NCBI RefSeq assembly: GCF_026167525.1
Contig: NZ_CP110679.1
Location: forward strand, 1,847,501-1,911,500
Source: Sphingomonas sp. M1-B02
GTDB lineage: Bacteria; Pseudomonadota; Alphaproteobacteria; Sphingomonadales; Sphingomonadaceae
Reading direction: 5' to 3'
Length of the DNA stretch: 64,000 bases
Part shown: in pieces, positions 36,146-43,037 of the stretch
How the letters are laid out: each line of letters begins with the position of its first letter
Numbering within the stretch: position 1 is the first letter of the stretch
The notes under the pieces: model-generated
Databases searched by the model: none
What the model was told of the DNA's origin: nothing
What the model saw: the letters and a program-made list of their open reading frames with translations, nothing else
Program-made: the position numbers and the translations under genes

Positions 36146-37687
36146 ATGAAACTGCATTTGAGCATCCTGGCGGCCGCGCTTGCCTTCGCCAGCCCCGCCC
36201 TCGCGCAGGAGGCCCCCTCCGCCACCCTCACGATCCGCGCCGACACGCCGGGCGCCAAGATCGACAAGCGGATCTTCGGCCAGTTCGCCGAGCATCTCGG
36301 TACCGGCATCTATGGTGGCATCTGGGTGGGCAGCAATTCGAAGATCCCCAACACCCGCGGCTATCGCAACGATGTCGTCGCGGCGCTTAAGGCGCTGCAG
36401 GTGCCGGTGGTGCGCTGGCCGGGCGGCTGCTTCGCCGACGAATATCATTGGCGCGAAGGCGTGGGCCCCCGCGCAAAGCGCCCGACCAAGATCAACACCC
36501 ACTGGGGCGGCGTCACCGAGGACAACCGCTTCGGCACGCATGAATTCATGGACTTCGCCGAGCTGATCGGCGCCGAGGCCTATGTCTCGGGCAATGTCGG
36601 CAATGGCAGCCCGCAGGAAATGGCCGAGTGGGTCGAATATATGACCGCGCCCGCCGGCACGCTCGCCAACGAACGCGCCAAGAATGGCCGCAAGACGCCG
36701 TGGAAGCTCCCTTATTTCGGGCTCGGCAACGAGCTGTGGGGCTGCGGCGGGCAGATGCGCGCCGAATATGCCGCCGACCTCACCCGGCGCTACGCGACCT
36801 TCGTGAAGGTGCCAGAGGGCACCAAGACCTGGAAGATCGCCAGCGGCGCCAATTCGGTCGACTATGATTGGACCGAAGTGATGATGCGCGAGGCCGGGCG
36901 CTTCGTCGACGGCATCGGCGTGCATTATTATACCGTCCCCGGCAGCTGGCAGAAAAAGGGCCCGGCGACCGGCTTCAGCGAAGAGGACTATGCCCGCACC
37001 ATCTCCAAGACGCTGCTGATGGAGGAATTGGTCACCAAGCATTCGGCGATCATGGACAAATATGATCCGGCCAAGCGCGTGAACCTGGCGGTGGACGAAT
37101 GGGGCACCTGGTACGATGTCGAGCCCGGCACGAACCCCGGCTTTCTCTACCAGCAGAATACGGTTCGCGACGCGGTGGTGACCGCGCTCAACATCAACAT
37201 CTTCACCCATCATGCCGATCGCGTGCGGATGACCAACATCGCCCAGATGGTGAACGTCCTCCAGGCGATGATCCTGACCGACGGGCCGCGGATGGTGCTG
37301 ACGCCGACCTACCATGTCTTCGAGATGTACCGGCCCTTCCAGGACGCGACGATGCTGCCGATCACGCTCAAATCGCCCTGGTACAACAAGGAGCAGTGGA
37401 CGATGCCGTCGGTCAGCGCGACCGCGGCGCGCGACGCGGCGGGGGCGGTGCATGTCGCTCTGGTCAATGTCGATCCCAATCGACCCGCGAGCATCAGCGC
37501 CGCGCTGACCGGGGTGAACGCCGCGTCGGTTCAGGGTCGCATCCTGACTGGGGCGATCGGCGCGCATAACAGCTTCGACGCGCCCGAGACGGTGAAGCCG
37601 GTCGCCTTCGGTGGCGCGAGCCTCGCCGGCGGCACGCTGACCGCGACCTTGCCGCCGGCTTCGGTGGTGGTGCTCACGCTCCGCTAA
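36146..37687 (+). CDS. GH51 alpha-L-arabinofuranosidase, exported
   Basis: Releases terminal L-arabinofuranose from arabinan or arabinogalactan side chains. The 513-aa protein has a signal peptide (MKLHLSILAAALAFASPALAQ). The family pattern is clear: KRIFGQFAEHLGTGIYGGIWVG, VVRWPGGCFADEYHWREGVGP, the acid/base Glu in YFGLGNELWGCGG (about residue 200) and the nucleophile Glu in LAVDEWGTWYDVE (about residue 320). A C-terminal beta-sandwich follows. It comes after the TonB receptor and ends at a strong terminator. Arabinose catabolic genes are not in the window. Confidence 0.94.
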   Translation: MKLHLSILAAALAFASPALAQEAPSATLTIRADTPGAKIDKRIFGQFAEHLGTGIYGGIWVGSNSKIPNTRGYRNDVVAALKALQVPVVRWPGGCFADEYHWREGVGPRAKRPTKINTHWGGVTEDNRFGTHEFMDFAELIGAEAYVSGNVGNGSPQEMAEWVEYMTAPAGTLANERAKNGRKTPWKLPYFGLGNELWGCGGQMRAEYAADLTRRYATFVKVPEGTKTWKIASGANSVDYDWTEVMMREAGRFVDGIGVHYYTVPGSWQKKGPATGFSEEDYARTISKTLLMEELVTKHSAIMDKYDPAKRVNLAVDEWGTWYDVEPGTNPGFLYQQNTVRDAVVTALNINIFTHHADRVRMTNIAQMVNVLQAMILTDGPRMVLTPTYHVFEMYRPFQDATMLPITLKSPWYNKEQWTMPSVSATAARDAAGAVHVALVNVDPNRPASISAALTGVNAASVQGRILTGAIGAHNSFDAPETVKPVAFGGASLAGGTLTATLPPASVVVLTLR

Positions 37688-37709
37688 GCGCGCTTGCAAA
37701 ACAAGGCAG

Positions 37710-37744
37710 CGGGCCGCGATCGACGATCGCGGCCCGTTTTGTTT
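37710..37744 (+). terminator. Rho-independent terminator after GH51
   Basis: A 13-base perfect stem (CGGGCCGCGATCG with its complement at 37724-37736) is followed by TTTTGTTT, 22 bases past the GH51 stop. The PL11 gene downstream therefore probably has its own promoter. Confidence 0.85.
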
Positions 37745-37847
37745 GGAGAAATAATCCCGAAATGTGTTTCGTCGTATCATTAGTTGGGACGGGATTGACT
37801 CCGGGCCGCGGCAGGAGCAGCGTAAGAAAAAGCGTAGGGAGAGTGAC

Positions 37848-39734
37848 ATGCTGGCAGCCATCATCATCGCATCGACGAGTCCGCTGGTCGCGCAAGCCGC
37901 GCCGATCCAGGCGGGACGGCAGGTCGAGCGGCTCGACCGCGGGCTGACCGCGATCCCGGCGATCGACGGCGGCGGCATCCATGTCTCGTGGCGGTTGCTG
38001 GCCAGCGACGCCAAGGGCACGCGCTTCACCCTCTATCGCGACGGCAAGGCGATCGCGAAGGTCAGCGGCAGCGGCGCGACCAGCGTCCACGACAAGGACG
38101 GCACCGCCGCCTCGCGCTATGCGATCGCCACCGGCAACGGCCGCGCCGGCGCGCAGGTCGCGGTTTGGAGCGGCGGCTATCTGGGCATCCCGCTGGACAA
38201 GCCCGCCGATCGCAAGAGCCCCGACGGCGAGACCTACAGCTATTCCGCCAACGACGCCGCGGTCGGCGATCTCGACGGCGACGGCCGTTACGAGCTGATC
38301 GTCAAATGGTATCCCTCGATCGCCAAGGACAATGCCTTTTCGGGCTGGAGCGGCGAGACGCTGATCGACGCCTACACGCTGGAAGGCAAGAAGCTGTGGC
38401 GGATCGACATGGGCCCCAACATCCGCTCGGGCGCGCATTATACCCAGTTCATGGTCTATGACCTCGACGGCGACGGCCGCGCCGAAGTATCGATGAAGAC
38501 CGGCGACGGCACGATCGACGGCGCCGGGCGCGCGATCGGCGACGCCAACGCTCGCTGGGCCAGCAGCGAGGGCGAAGTCGACATCTCCGACCGCACCGGA
38601 TCGAAGGAGCTTCCCGACGGCCGCCGCGTCTCCGAGCTCAAGGGCCGCATCCTCAAGGGCCCCGAATATCTGACCGTGTTCGATGGCGCGACCGGCCGGG
38701 CCCTGGCCTCCGCGCCCTACACCCCGCCGCGCGTGCCCGAGGGGCAGCAGCCGACCAAGGAGGCGATGACCGCCGCCTGGGGCGACGGCTATGGCAATCG
38801 CTCCGATCGCTATCTGGCGGGCGTCGCCTATCTCGACGGCAAGCGCCCCAGCCTGGTCTTCGGCCGCGGTTACTATGCCCGCTCCACCATCGCCGCCTGG
38901 GACTATCGCGCCGGCAAGCTGACCCAGCGCTGGCTGTTCGACAGCGCCGTGCCCGGCAACGAGAAGTTTGGCGGCCAGGGCAATCACCAGCTTTCGATTG
39001 CCGATGTCGACGCCGACGGGCGCGACGAGGTGTTCTACGGTTCGATGGTGATCGATGATAACGGCAAGGGGTTGTGGTCCTCCGGGCTCGGCCATGGCGA
39101 TGCGATGCATGTCTCTGACCTCGACCCCAGCCGTCCCGGGCTCGAGAAGTTCGGCATCCACGAGAATATGCGGATGAGCGGCAATCGCGGCTCGGCGATG
39201 CTGGACGCGCGCACCGGCGAGATCCTCTGGTCGACCCCTGCCGACAAGGATACCGGCCGCGGCCTGGCGATCGACATCGACCCGCGCCATCCGGGCGCCG
39301 AGGCCTGGAGCTCGAACTCGCGCGAATTGTATGACGTGAAGGGCAAGGTGATCCCCGGCGGGCATCCGCGCGCGGCGAATTTCGCGATCTGGTGGGACGG
39401 CGATCGGCTGCGCGAACTGCTCGACGGCAAGAAGATCGGCAAATGGGACTGGACCAGCAGCACCGAGAAGACGCTGCTCGATCCGGCGGATGTCGTGTCG
39501 AACAACGGCACCAAGCAGAACCCGTCGCTCTCCGCCGATATCCTCGGCGACTGGCGCGAGGAACTGGTGGTGCCGAGCGCCGACAGCCGCGAGCTGCGCA
39601 TCTATGCGACGCCTTACCCCACCAGCGAGCGGATCGTCACGCTGATGCACGATCCCGTCTATCGGCTGGGGGTTGCGTGGCAGAATACGGCGTACAACCA
39701 GCCGCCGCATCTATCCTATTCACTGACGAAGTGA
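37848..39734 (+). CDS. Rhamnogalacturonan lyase, PL11 family, exported
   Basis: Cleaves the rhamnose-galacturonate bond of the RG-I backbone by beta-elimination, leaving an unsaturated uronyl end for GH105. The 628-aa protein starts MLAAIIIASTSPLVAQAAP, a short signal peptide, with AGGGAGAG before the ATG. An N-terminal beta domain (VSWRLLASDAKGTRFTLYRDG) precedes an eight-bladed propeller with repeated calcium-binding loops (AAVGDLDGDGRYELIVKW, VYDLDGDGRAEVSMKTGDGT, IADVDADGRDEV). GDWREELVVPSADSRELRIY near the C-terminus is highly typical of PL11. It is isolated from GH51 by a terminator and followed by an inverted repeat. Confidence 0.95.
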   Translation: MLAAIIIASTSPLVAQAAPIQAGRQVERLDRGLTAIPAIDGGGIHVSWRLLASDAKGTRFTLYRDGKAIAKVSGSGATSVHDKDGTAASRYAIATGNGRAGAQVAVWSGGYLGIPLDKPADRKSPDGETYSYSANDAAVGDLDGDGRYELIVKWYPSIAKDNAFSGWSGETLIDAYTLEGKKLWRIDMGPNIRSGAHYTQFMVYDLDGDGRAEVSMKTGDGTIDGAGRAIGDANARWASSEGEVDISDRTGSKELPDGRRVSELKGRILKGPEYLTVFDGATGRALASAPYTPPRVPEGQQPTKEAMTAAWGDGYGNRSDRYLAGVAYLDGKRPSLVFGRGYYARSTIAAWDYRAGKLTQRWLFDSAVPGNEKFGGQGNHQLSIADVDADGRDEVFYGSMVIDDNGKGLWSSGLGHGDAMHVSDLDPSRPGLEKFGIHENMRMSGNRGSAMLDARTGEILWSTPADKDTGRGLAIDIDPRHPGAEAWSSNSRELYDVKGKVIPGGHPRAANFAIWWDGDRLRELLDGKKIGKWDWTSSTEKTLLDPADVVSNNGTKQNPSLSADILGDWREELVVPSADSRELRIYATPYPTSERIVTLMHDPVYRLGVAWQNTAYNQPPHLSYSLTK

Positions 39735-39754
39735 TGCGCCTCCACCCCCTAATC

Positions 39755-39836
39755 CGTCATTCCGGCGAACGCCGGAATCCAGCGCCACGAACGACGTCCT
39801 TTGCCGCCCTGGATCCCGACTTTCGCCGGGATGACG
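39755..39836. repeat. Inverted repeat, GTCATTCC class
   Basis: Imperfect arms (CGTCATTCCGGCGAACGCC and the complement-like GGATCCCGACTTTCGCCGGGATGACG) flank a spacer between PL11 and the following esterase gene on the same strand. It ends 19 bases before the esterase ATG. Confidence 0.88.
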
Positions 39837-39855
39837 AAATAGGGGAACTGGCCCT

Positions 39856-41052
39856 ATGCTGCTGACCGCGCTGATGATGGCCGCCGCCCAGCCGACCTTG
39901 CGCTTCGATCTCACCGGCAAATCCGCCGACGGCCGCACCGCCGTCGCGGCGGGCAAGCCGTACGAGGCCGGCGGCTATGGCTATGAGCCCGAGCGCCGCG
40001 GCAGCGAATTCCTTTTCTCCGCCGCGGTGCCCGAGGGCAATTATCGCGTCACCGTGCGGCTGAGCGGCCGCTCCACGGTGAAGGCCGAATCGCGACGGCT
40101 GATGACGGGCGAAATCGTCGCCAGGCCGGGCACATACGCCACCGCCAGCTTCATCGTGAACGTCCGCACCGCGGCGCTCGCCGCGCCCCCGCTCAACGCG
40201 CCCGGCGGGAGCGCGGTCAAGCTCAAGCCGCGCGAGGTGGGCAGCTACAGCTGGGACGACAAGCTCACCCTCGAATTCCTCGGCGACCCCAAGGTCGTGT
40301 CGATCGACATCGAGCCGGTGACCGTGCCGACCGTCTATCTCGCCGGCGATTCGACCGTGACCGACCAGCGCGCCGAGCCCGCCGCAAGCTGGGGCCAGAT
40401 GCTGCCGGCCCTGTTCGGCCCGGGCGTCGCGGTCGCCAACCATGCGGAGTCTGGCGAGACGCTCAAATCCTTCATGGCCGAGCTCCGGCTCGACAAGATA
40501 TTGTCGCAGATCAGGCCGGGCGACTGGCTGTTCGTCCAGTTCGGCCACAACGACCAGAAGGCCGAGTGGCCGCAAACCTATGCCGACCCGGCGATCACCT
40601 ATCCCGCCTGGCTGCGGACCTATATCGCCGAAGCCCGGCGGCGCGGCGCGCATCCGGTTCTGGTGACCTCGCCCGAACGGCGCAACTTCGATGCGGGGCG
40701 GATCCGCCCGACGCTGGCGGCCTATGCCGATGCGGTGCGGAAGGTCGCGCGCGAGGATGGCGTGCCGCTGATCGACCTCCAGCCGCGCACGGTGGCGATC
40801 TACGAGGCGCTCGGGCCGGATGCCGCGCCGGCGCTGTTCAACGACGGCGGCAAGGACAAGACGCACCACAACAATCCCGGCGCCTGGCTGCTGGCGCGCG
40901 CGGTGGCGGCGGAGGTGGCGACGCAGGTGCCGGGGCTGGCTGCGCATCTGCGGCCAGAGGCGCGGAGCTTCGATCCGACGCGCCCGGCGCTCGACACGAT
41001 CCGGATAGCGCCGAGCATCGTCGCGAGTGCGGTGAGACCGGCGGGAAGTTGA
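39856..41052 (+). CDS. Rhamnogalacturonan acetylesterase-like SGNH hydrolase with N-terminal beta domain
   Basis: A 398-aa protein of two parts. Residues about 12-155 form a strand-rich domain (LRFDLTGKSADGRT, YRVTVRLSGRSTVKAESRRLM) seen in longer CE12 esterases. The SGNH domain follows with VYLAGDSTVTDQRAEPAASWGQML (nucleophile Ser), LFVQFGHNDQK and the catalytic pair in DGGKDKTHHNNPGA. The N-terminal MLLTALMMAAAQ is short for a signal peptide, so export is probable but not certain. It probably deacetylates RG-I or pectin galacturonates. An AGGGGAA site precedes the ATG. Confidence 0.88.
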   Translation: MLLTALMMAAAQPTLRFDLTGKSADGRTAVAAGKPYEAGGYGYEPERRGSEFLFSAAVPEGNYRVTVRLSGRSTVKAESRRLMTGEIVARPGTYATASFIVNVRTAALAAPPLNAPGGSAVKLKPREVGSYSWDDKLTLEFLGDPKVVSIDIEPVTVPTVYLAGDSTVTDQRAEPAASWGQMLPALFGPGVAVANHAESGETLKSFMAELRLDKILSQIRPGDWLFVQFGHNDQKAEWPQTYADPAITYPAWLRTYIAEARRRGAHPVLVTSPERRNFDAGRIRPTLAAYADAVRKVAREDGVPLIDLQPRTVAIYEALGPDAAPALFNDGGKDKTHHNNPGAWLLARAVAAEVATQVPGLAAHLRPEARSFDPTRPALDTIRIAPSIVASAVRPAGS

Positions 41053-41067
41053 ACATCGCGGCGCGCT

Positions 41068-41192
41068 TATCCTCCCCGGAACGGGGAGGGGGACCATGCG
41101 CAGCATGGTGGAGGGGGCTCTCCCCGAGCGAATCCGGTGAGGCACGCCCCCTCCACCGCTTCGCGGTCCCCCTCCCCGGGCCGGGGAGGATA
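41068..41192. repeat. Inverted repeat, CCCCTCCC class, touching GH28 start
   Basis: Outer arms TATCCTCCCCGG and CCGGGGAGGATA, with further complementary blocks inside (ACGGGGAGGGGGACC and GGTCCCCCTCCCCGG), form a 125-base inverted repeat. Its last bases, GGGGAGGATA, end 2 bases before the ATG of the GH28-like gene and supply the only visible ribosome binding site. Confidence 0.85.
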
Positions 41193-41194
41193 GT

Positions 41195-42655
41195 ATGAGG
41201 ACCGGCCACACCTTCGACGTCCGCGACCACGGCGCCAAGGGCGACGGCATCGCGCTCGACAGCCCGGCGATCAACGCCGCGATCCTCGCCGCCGAAGCCG
41301 CGGGCGGTGGGATGGTGATCCTCCCGCCGGGCAACTATCTCAGCTTCTCGCTCCGCCTCAAGAGCCGGGTGACTCTCGTGCTGGAAGCGGGCGCGACGCT
41401 GATCGCCGCCACCAAAGGCCCGCTCGGCGCATACGACCTGCCCGAGGAGCGCGGCCCGCAACTCTACCAGGATTTCGGCCACAGCCACTGGCGCAACAGC
41501 CTGATCTGGGCCGAAGGCGCGGAGGATATCGCGATCATCGGCGCGGGCCGGATCGACGGGATCGGGCTCACCCGCGACGGCCCCGGCACCCCCCGGAGCG
41601 CGCAGAAGGGCGAACGCCCGCTCTCGATGGCGCAGATGCCCGCGGCGGACATCGACAAGCTCGAGCGCAGCCATGCCGAAATGCAGGGCCTGGGAAACAA
41701 GGCGATCGCCTTGGCGCACTGCCGCCGGGTGACGCTCGACGGCTTCACCCTCTTGAAGGGCGGCCACTTCGCCTTGCTGGCCAGCGAAGTGGACGGGCTG
41801 GACATCGCGGGGCTCAGCATCGACACCGATCGCGACGGGCTCGACCTCGACTGCGTGCGCGACGCGCGGATCGAGCGATGCCGGGTCAACACCCCCAATG
41901 ACGACGCGATCGTCCTCAAGACCAGCCTCGGCCTCGGCCGCCGCTCGTCGTGCGAGGACATATCGATCCGCGACTGCACCGTCAGCGGCTTCGACCTAGG
42001 CACGATGCTCGACGGTACCCGCCAGCGCACGCAGGAACTTTCGCCCGATCGCGATCGCGTCACCGGCCGGATCAAGCTGGGCACCGAGAGCAATGGCGAT
42101 TTCCGCCGCATCCGCATCGCCAACTGCCGCTTCGAGCGCAGCCGCGGCCTCGCGATCGAGACCGTCGACGGCGGCACGATCGAGGATGTCCTCGTCGAGA
42201 ATATCGAGATGGAGGAGGTCACCACCGCCCCCCTCTTCCTCCGCCTCGGCGCGCGACTGCGTGGGCCCGAGGGCACCCGGCCCGGCGCGATGCGCAACAT
42301 CGCGATACGCGGGCTGAAGGCGACCGGCATCGACCCGCGCTTCGCCGCGACGCTCGCCGGGCTACCCGACCATCCGATCGAAGGCGTCCAGCTCCGCGAC
42401 ATAGACCTCGCCTTCGAAGGAGGCTTCACCGGCCCCGCCCCCGCTTTGCCCGCCGAACTCGCCGACGCCTATCCCGAGCCGAGCATGTTCGGCCCCAGCC
42501 CGGCCTGGGGCCTGTGGGCGCGGCATGTGAACGGCCTGCAGGTCAGCGGCCTTCGCCTGTCGCGCCCCGCCGGCGATCCCCGCCCCCCGGTGCGGCTGGA
42601 CAATGCCAGCGTCGCGCGCGTTGAAAATGCACCCGATTGGCCCGCGCCGGTTTGA
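41195..42655 (+). CDS. GH28-like polygalacturonase/rhamnogalacturonase without signal peptide
   Basis: A 486-aa right-handed beta-helix protein. It starts directly at the pectinase N-terminal motif (TFDVRDHGAKGDGIALDSPAINAAI), and the GH28 region contains the Asp pair in VNTPNDDAIVLKTSLG, the segment IDTDRDGLDLD and RIKLGTESNGDFRR. The standard GHG motif is not evident, so activity may be unusual. Most GH28 enzymes are exported; here no signal peptide precedes the domain, and the upstream DNA is an inverted repeat. It may be cytosolic, acting on imported oligosaccharides, or may have lost a secretion signal. The TESNG segment resembles distant GH28 and putative exo-enzymes. Confidence 0.85.
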   Translation: MRTGHTFDVRDHGAKGDGIALDSPAINAAILAAEAAGGGMVILPPGNYLSFSLRLKSRVTLVLEAGATLIAATKGPLGAYDLPEERGPQLYQDFGHSHWRNSLIWAEGAEDIAIIGAGRIDGIGLTRDGPGTPRSAQKGERPLSMAQMPAADIDKLERSHAEMQGLGNKAIALAHCRRVTLDGFTLLKGGHFALLASEVDGLDIAGLSIDTDRDGLDLDCVRDARIERCRVNTPNDDAIVLKTSLGLGRRSSCEDISIRDCTVSGFDLGTMLDGTRQRTQELSPDRDRVTGRIKLGTESNGDFRRIRIANCRFERSRGLAIETVDGGTIEDVLVENIEMEEVTTAPLFLRLGARLRGPEGTRPGAMRNIAIRGLKATGIDPRFAATLAGLPDHPIEGVQLRDIDLAFEGGFTGPAPALPAELADAYPEPSMFGPSPAWGLWARHVNGLQVSGLRLSRPAGDPRPPVRLDNASVARVENAPDWPAPV

Positions 42656-42695
42656 CCTCGTGACGGCTTTTCGCTACCAAATGCTGCAGCATAAT

Positions 42696-42708
42696 CCCAC
42701 ATAATGGG
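42696..42708. promoter_or_regulatory. Candidate operator CCCACATAATGGG before rhaM
   Basis: CCCA-N5-TGGG lies 11 bases before the rhaM ATG, in a 64-base gap. Related TCCCACAT sequence occurs in the TonB receptor leader at about 32932. The arms are only four bases, so this is weak. Confidence 0.3.
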
Positions 42709-42719
42709 CAGGAGAGGGC

Positions 42720-43037
42720 ATGACGACCACCCACGCATTCAAGATGCAGCTGAAGCCCGGTGTGGTGGACGAATATAAGGCCCGCCACGATGCGATCTGG
42801 CCCGAACTCGCCGATCTGCTGCGCGAGAGCGGCATCAGCGACTATTCGATCTTCCTCGACGAAGACACGCTGTCGCTGTTCGCGGTGCTCAAGCTCGCCG
42901 ACGCGAACAAGCGCGACGCGCTGCCCGATCATCCCGTCATGCGCAAATGGTGGGATCATATGGCCCCGCTGATGCTCGTCGAACCCGGCAACAAGCCCAG
43001 GGAATGGAGCCTCAAGCCCATGTTCCACCTCGCATGA
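42720..43037 (+). CDS. rhaM: L-rhamnose mutarotase
   Basis: Interconverts alpha and beta anomers of L-rhamnose, supplying the form used by catabolic enzymes. The 105-aa sequence matches RhaM: KMQLKPGVVDEYKARHDAIWPEL (with catalytic His), GISDYSIFLDEDTLSLFAVLKL, and HPVMRKWWDHMAPLM with the paired tryptophans. It has no signal peptide. The stop overlaps the start of the GH35 gene (ATGA, 43034-43037). It links the RG-I locus to the rhamnose pathway at 25-32 kb. Confidence 0.95.
   Translation: MTTTHAFKMQLKPGVVDEYKARHDAIWPELADLLRESGISDYSIFLDEDTLSLFAVLKLADANKRDALPDHPVMRKWWDHMAPLMLVEPGNKPREWSLKPMFHLA

Noticed and set aside
33025..36309. 1094-aa minus-strand open frame opposite the TonB receptor
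   Set aside because: Shadow frame of the receptor gene with no recognisable domain.
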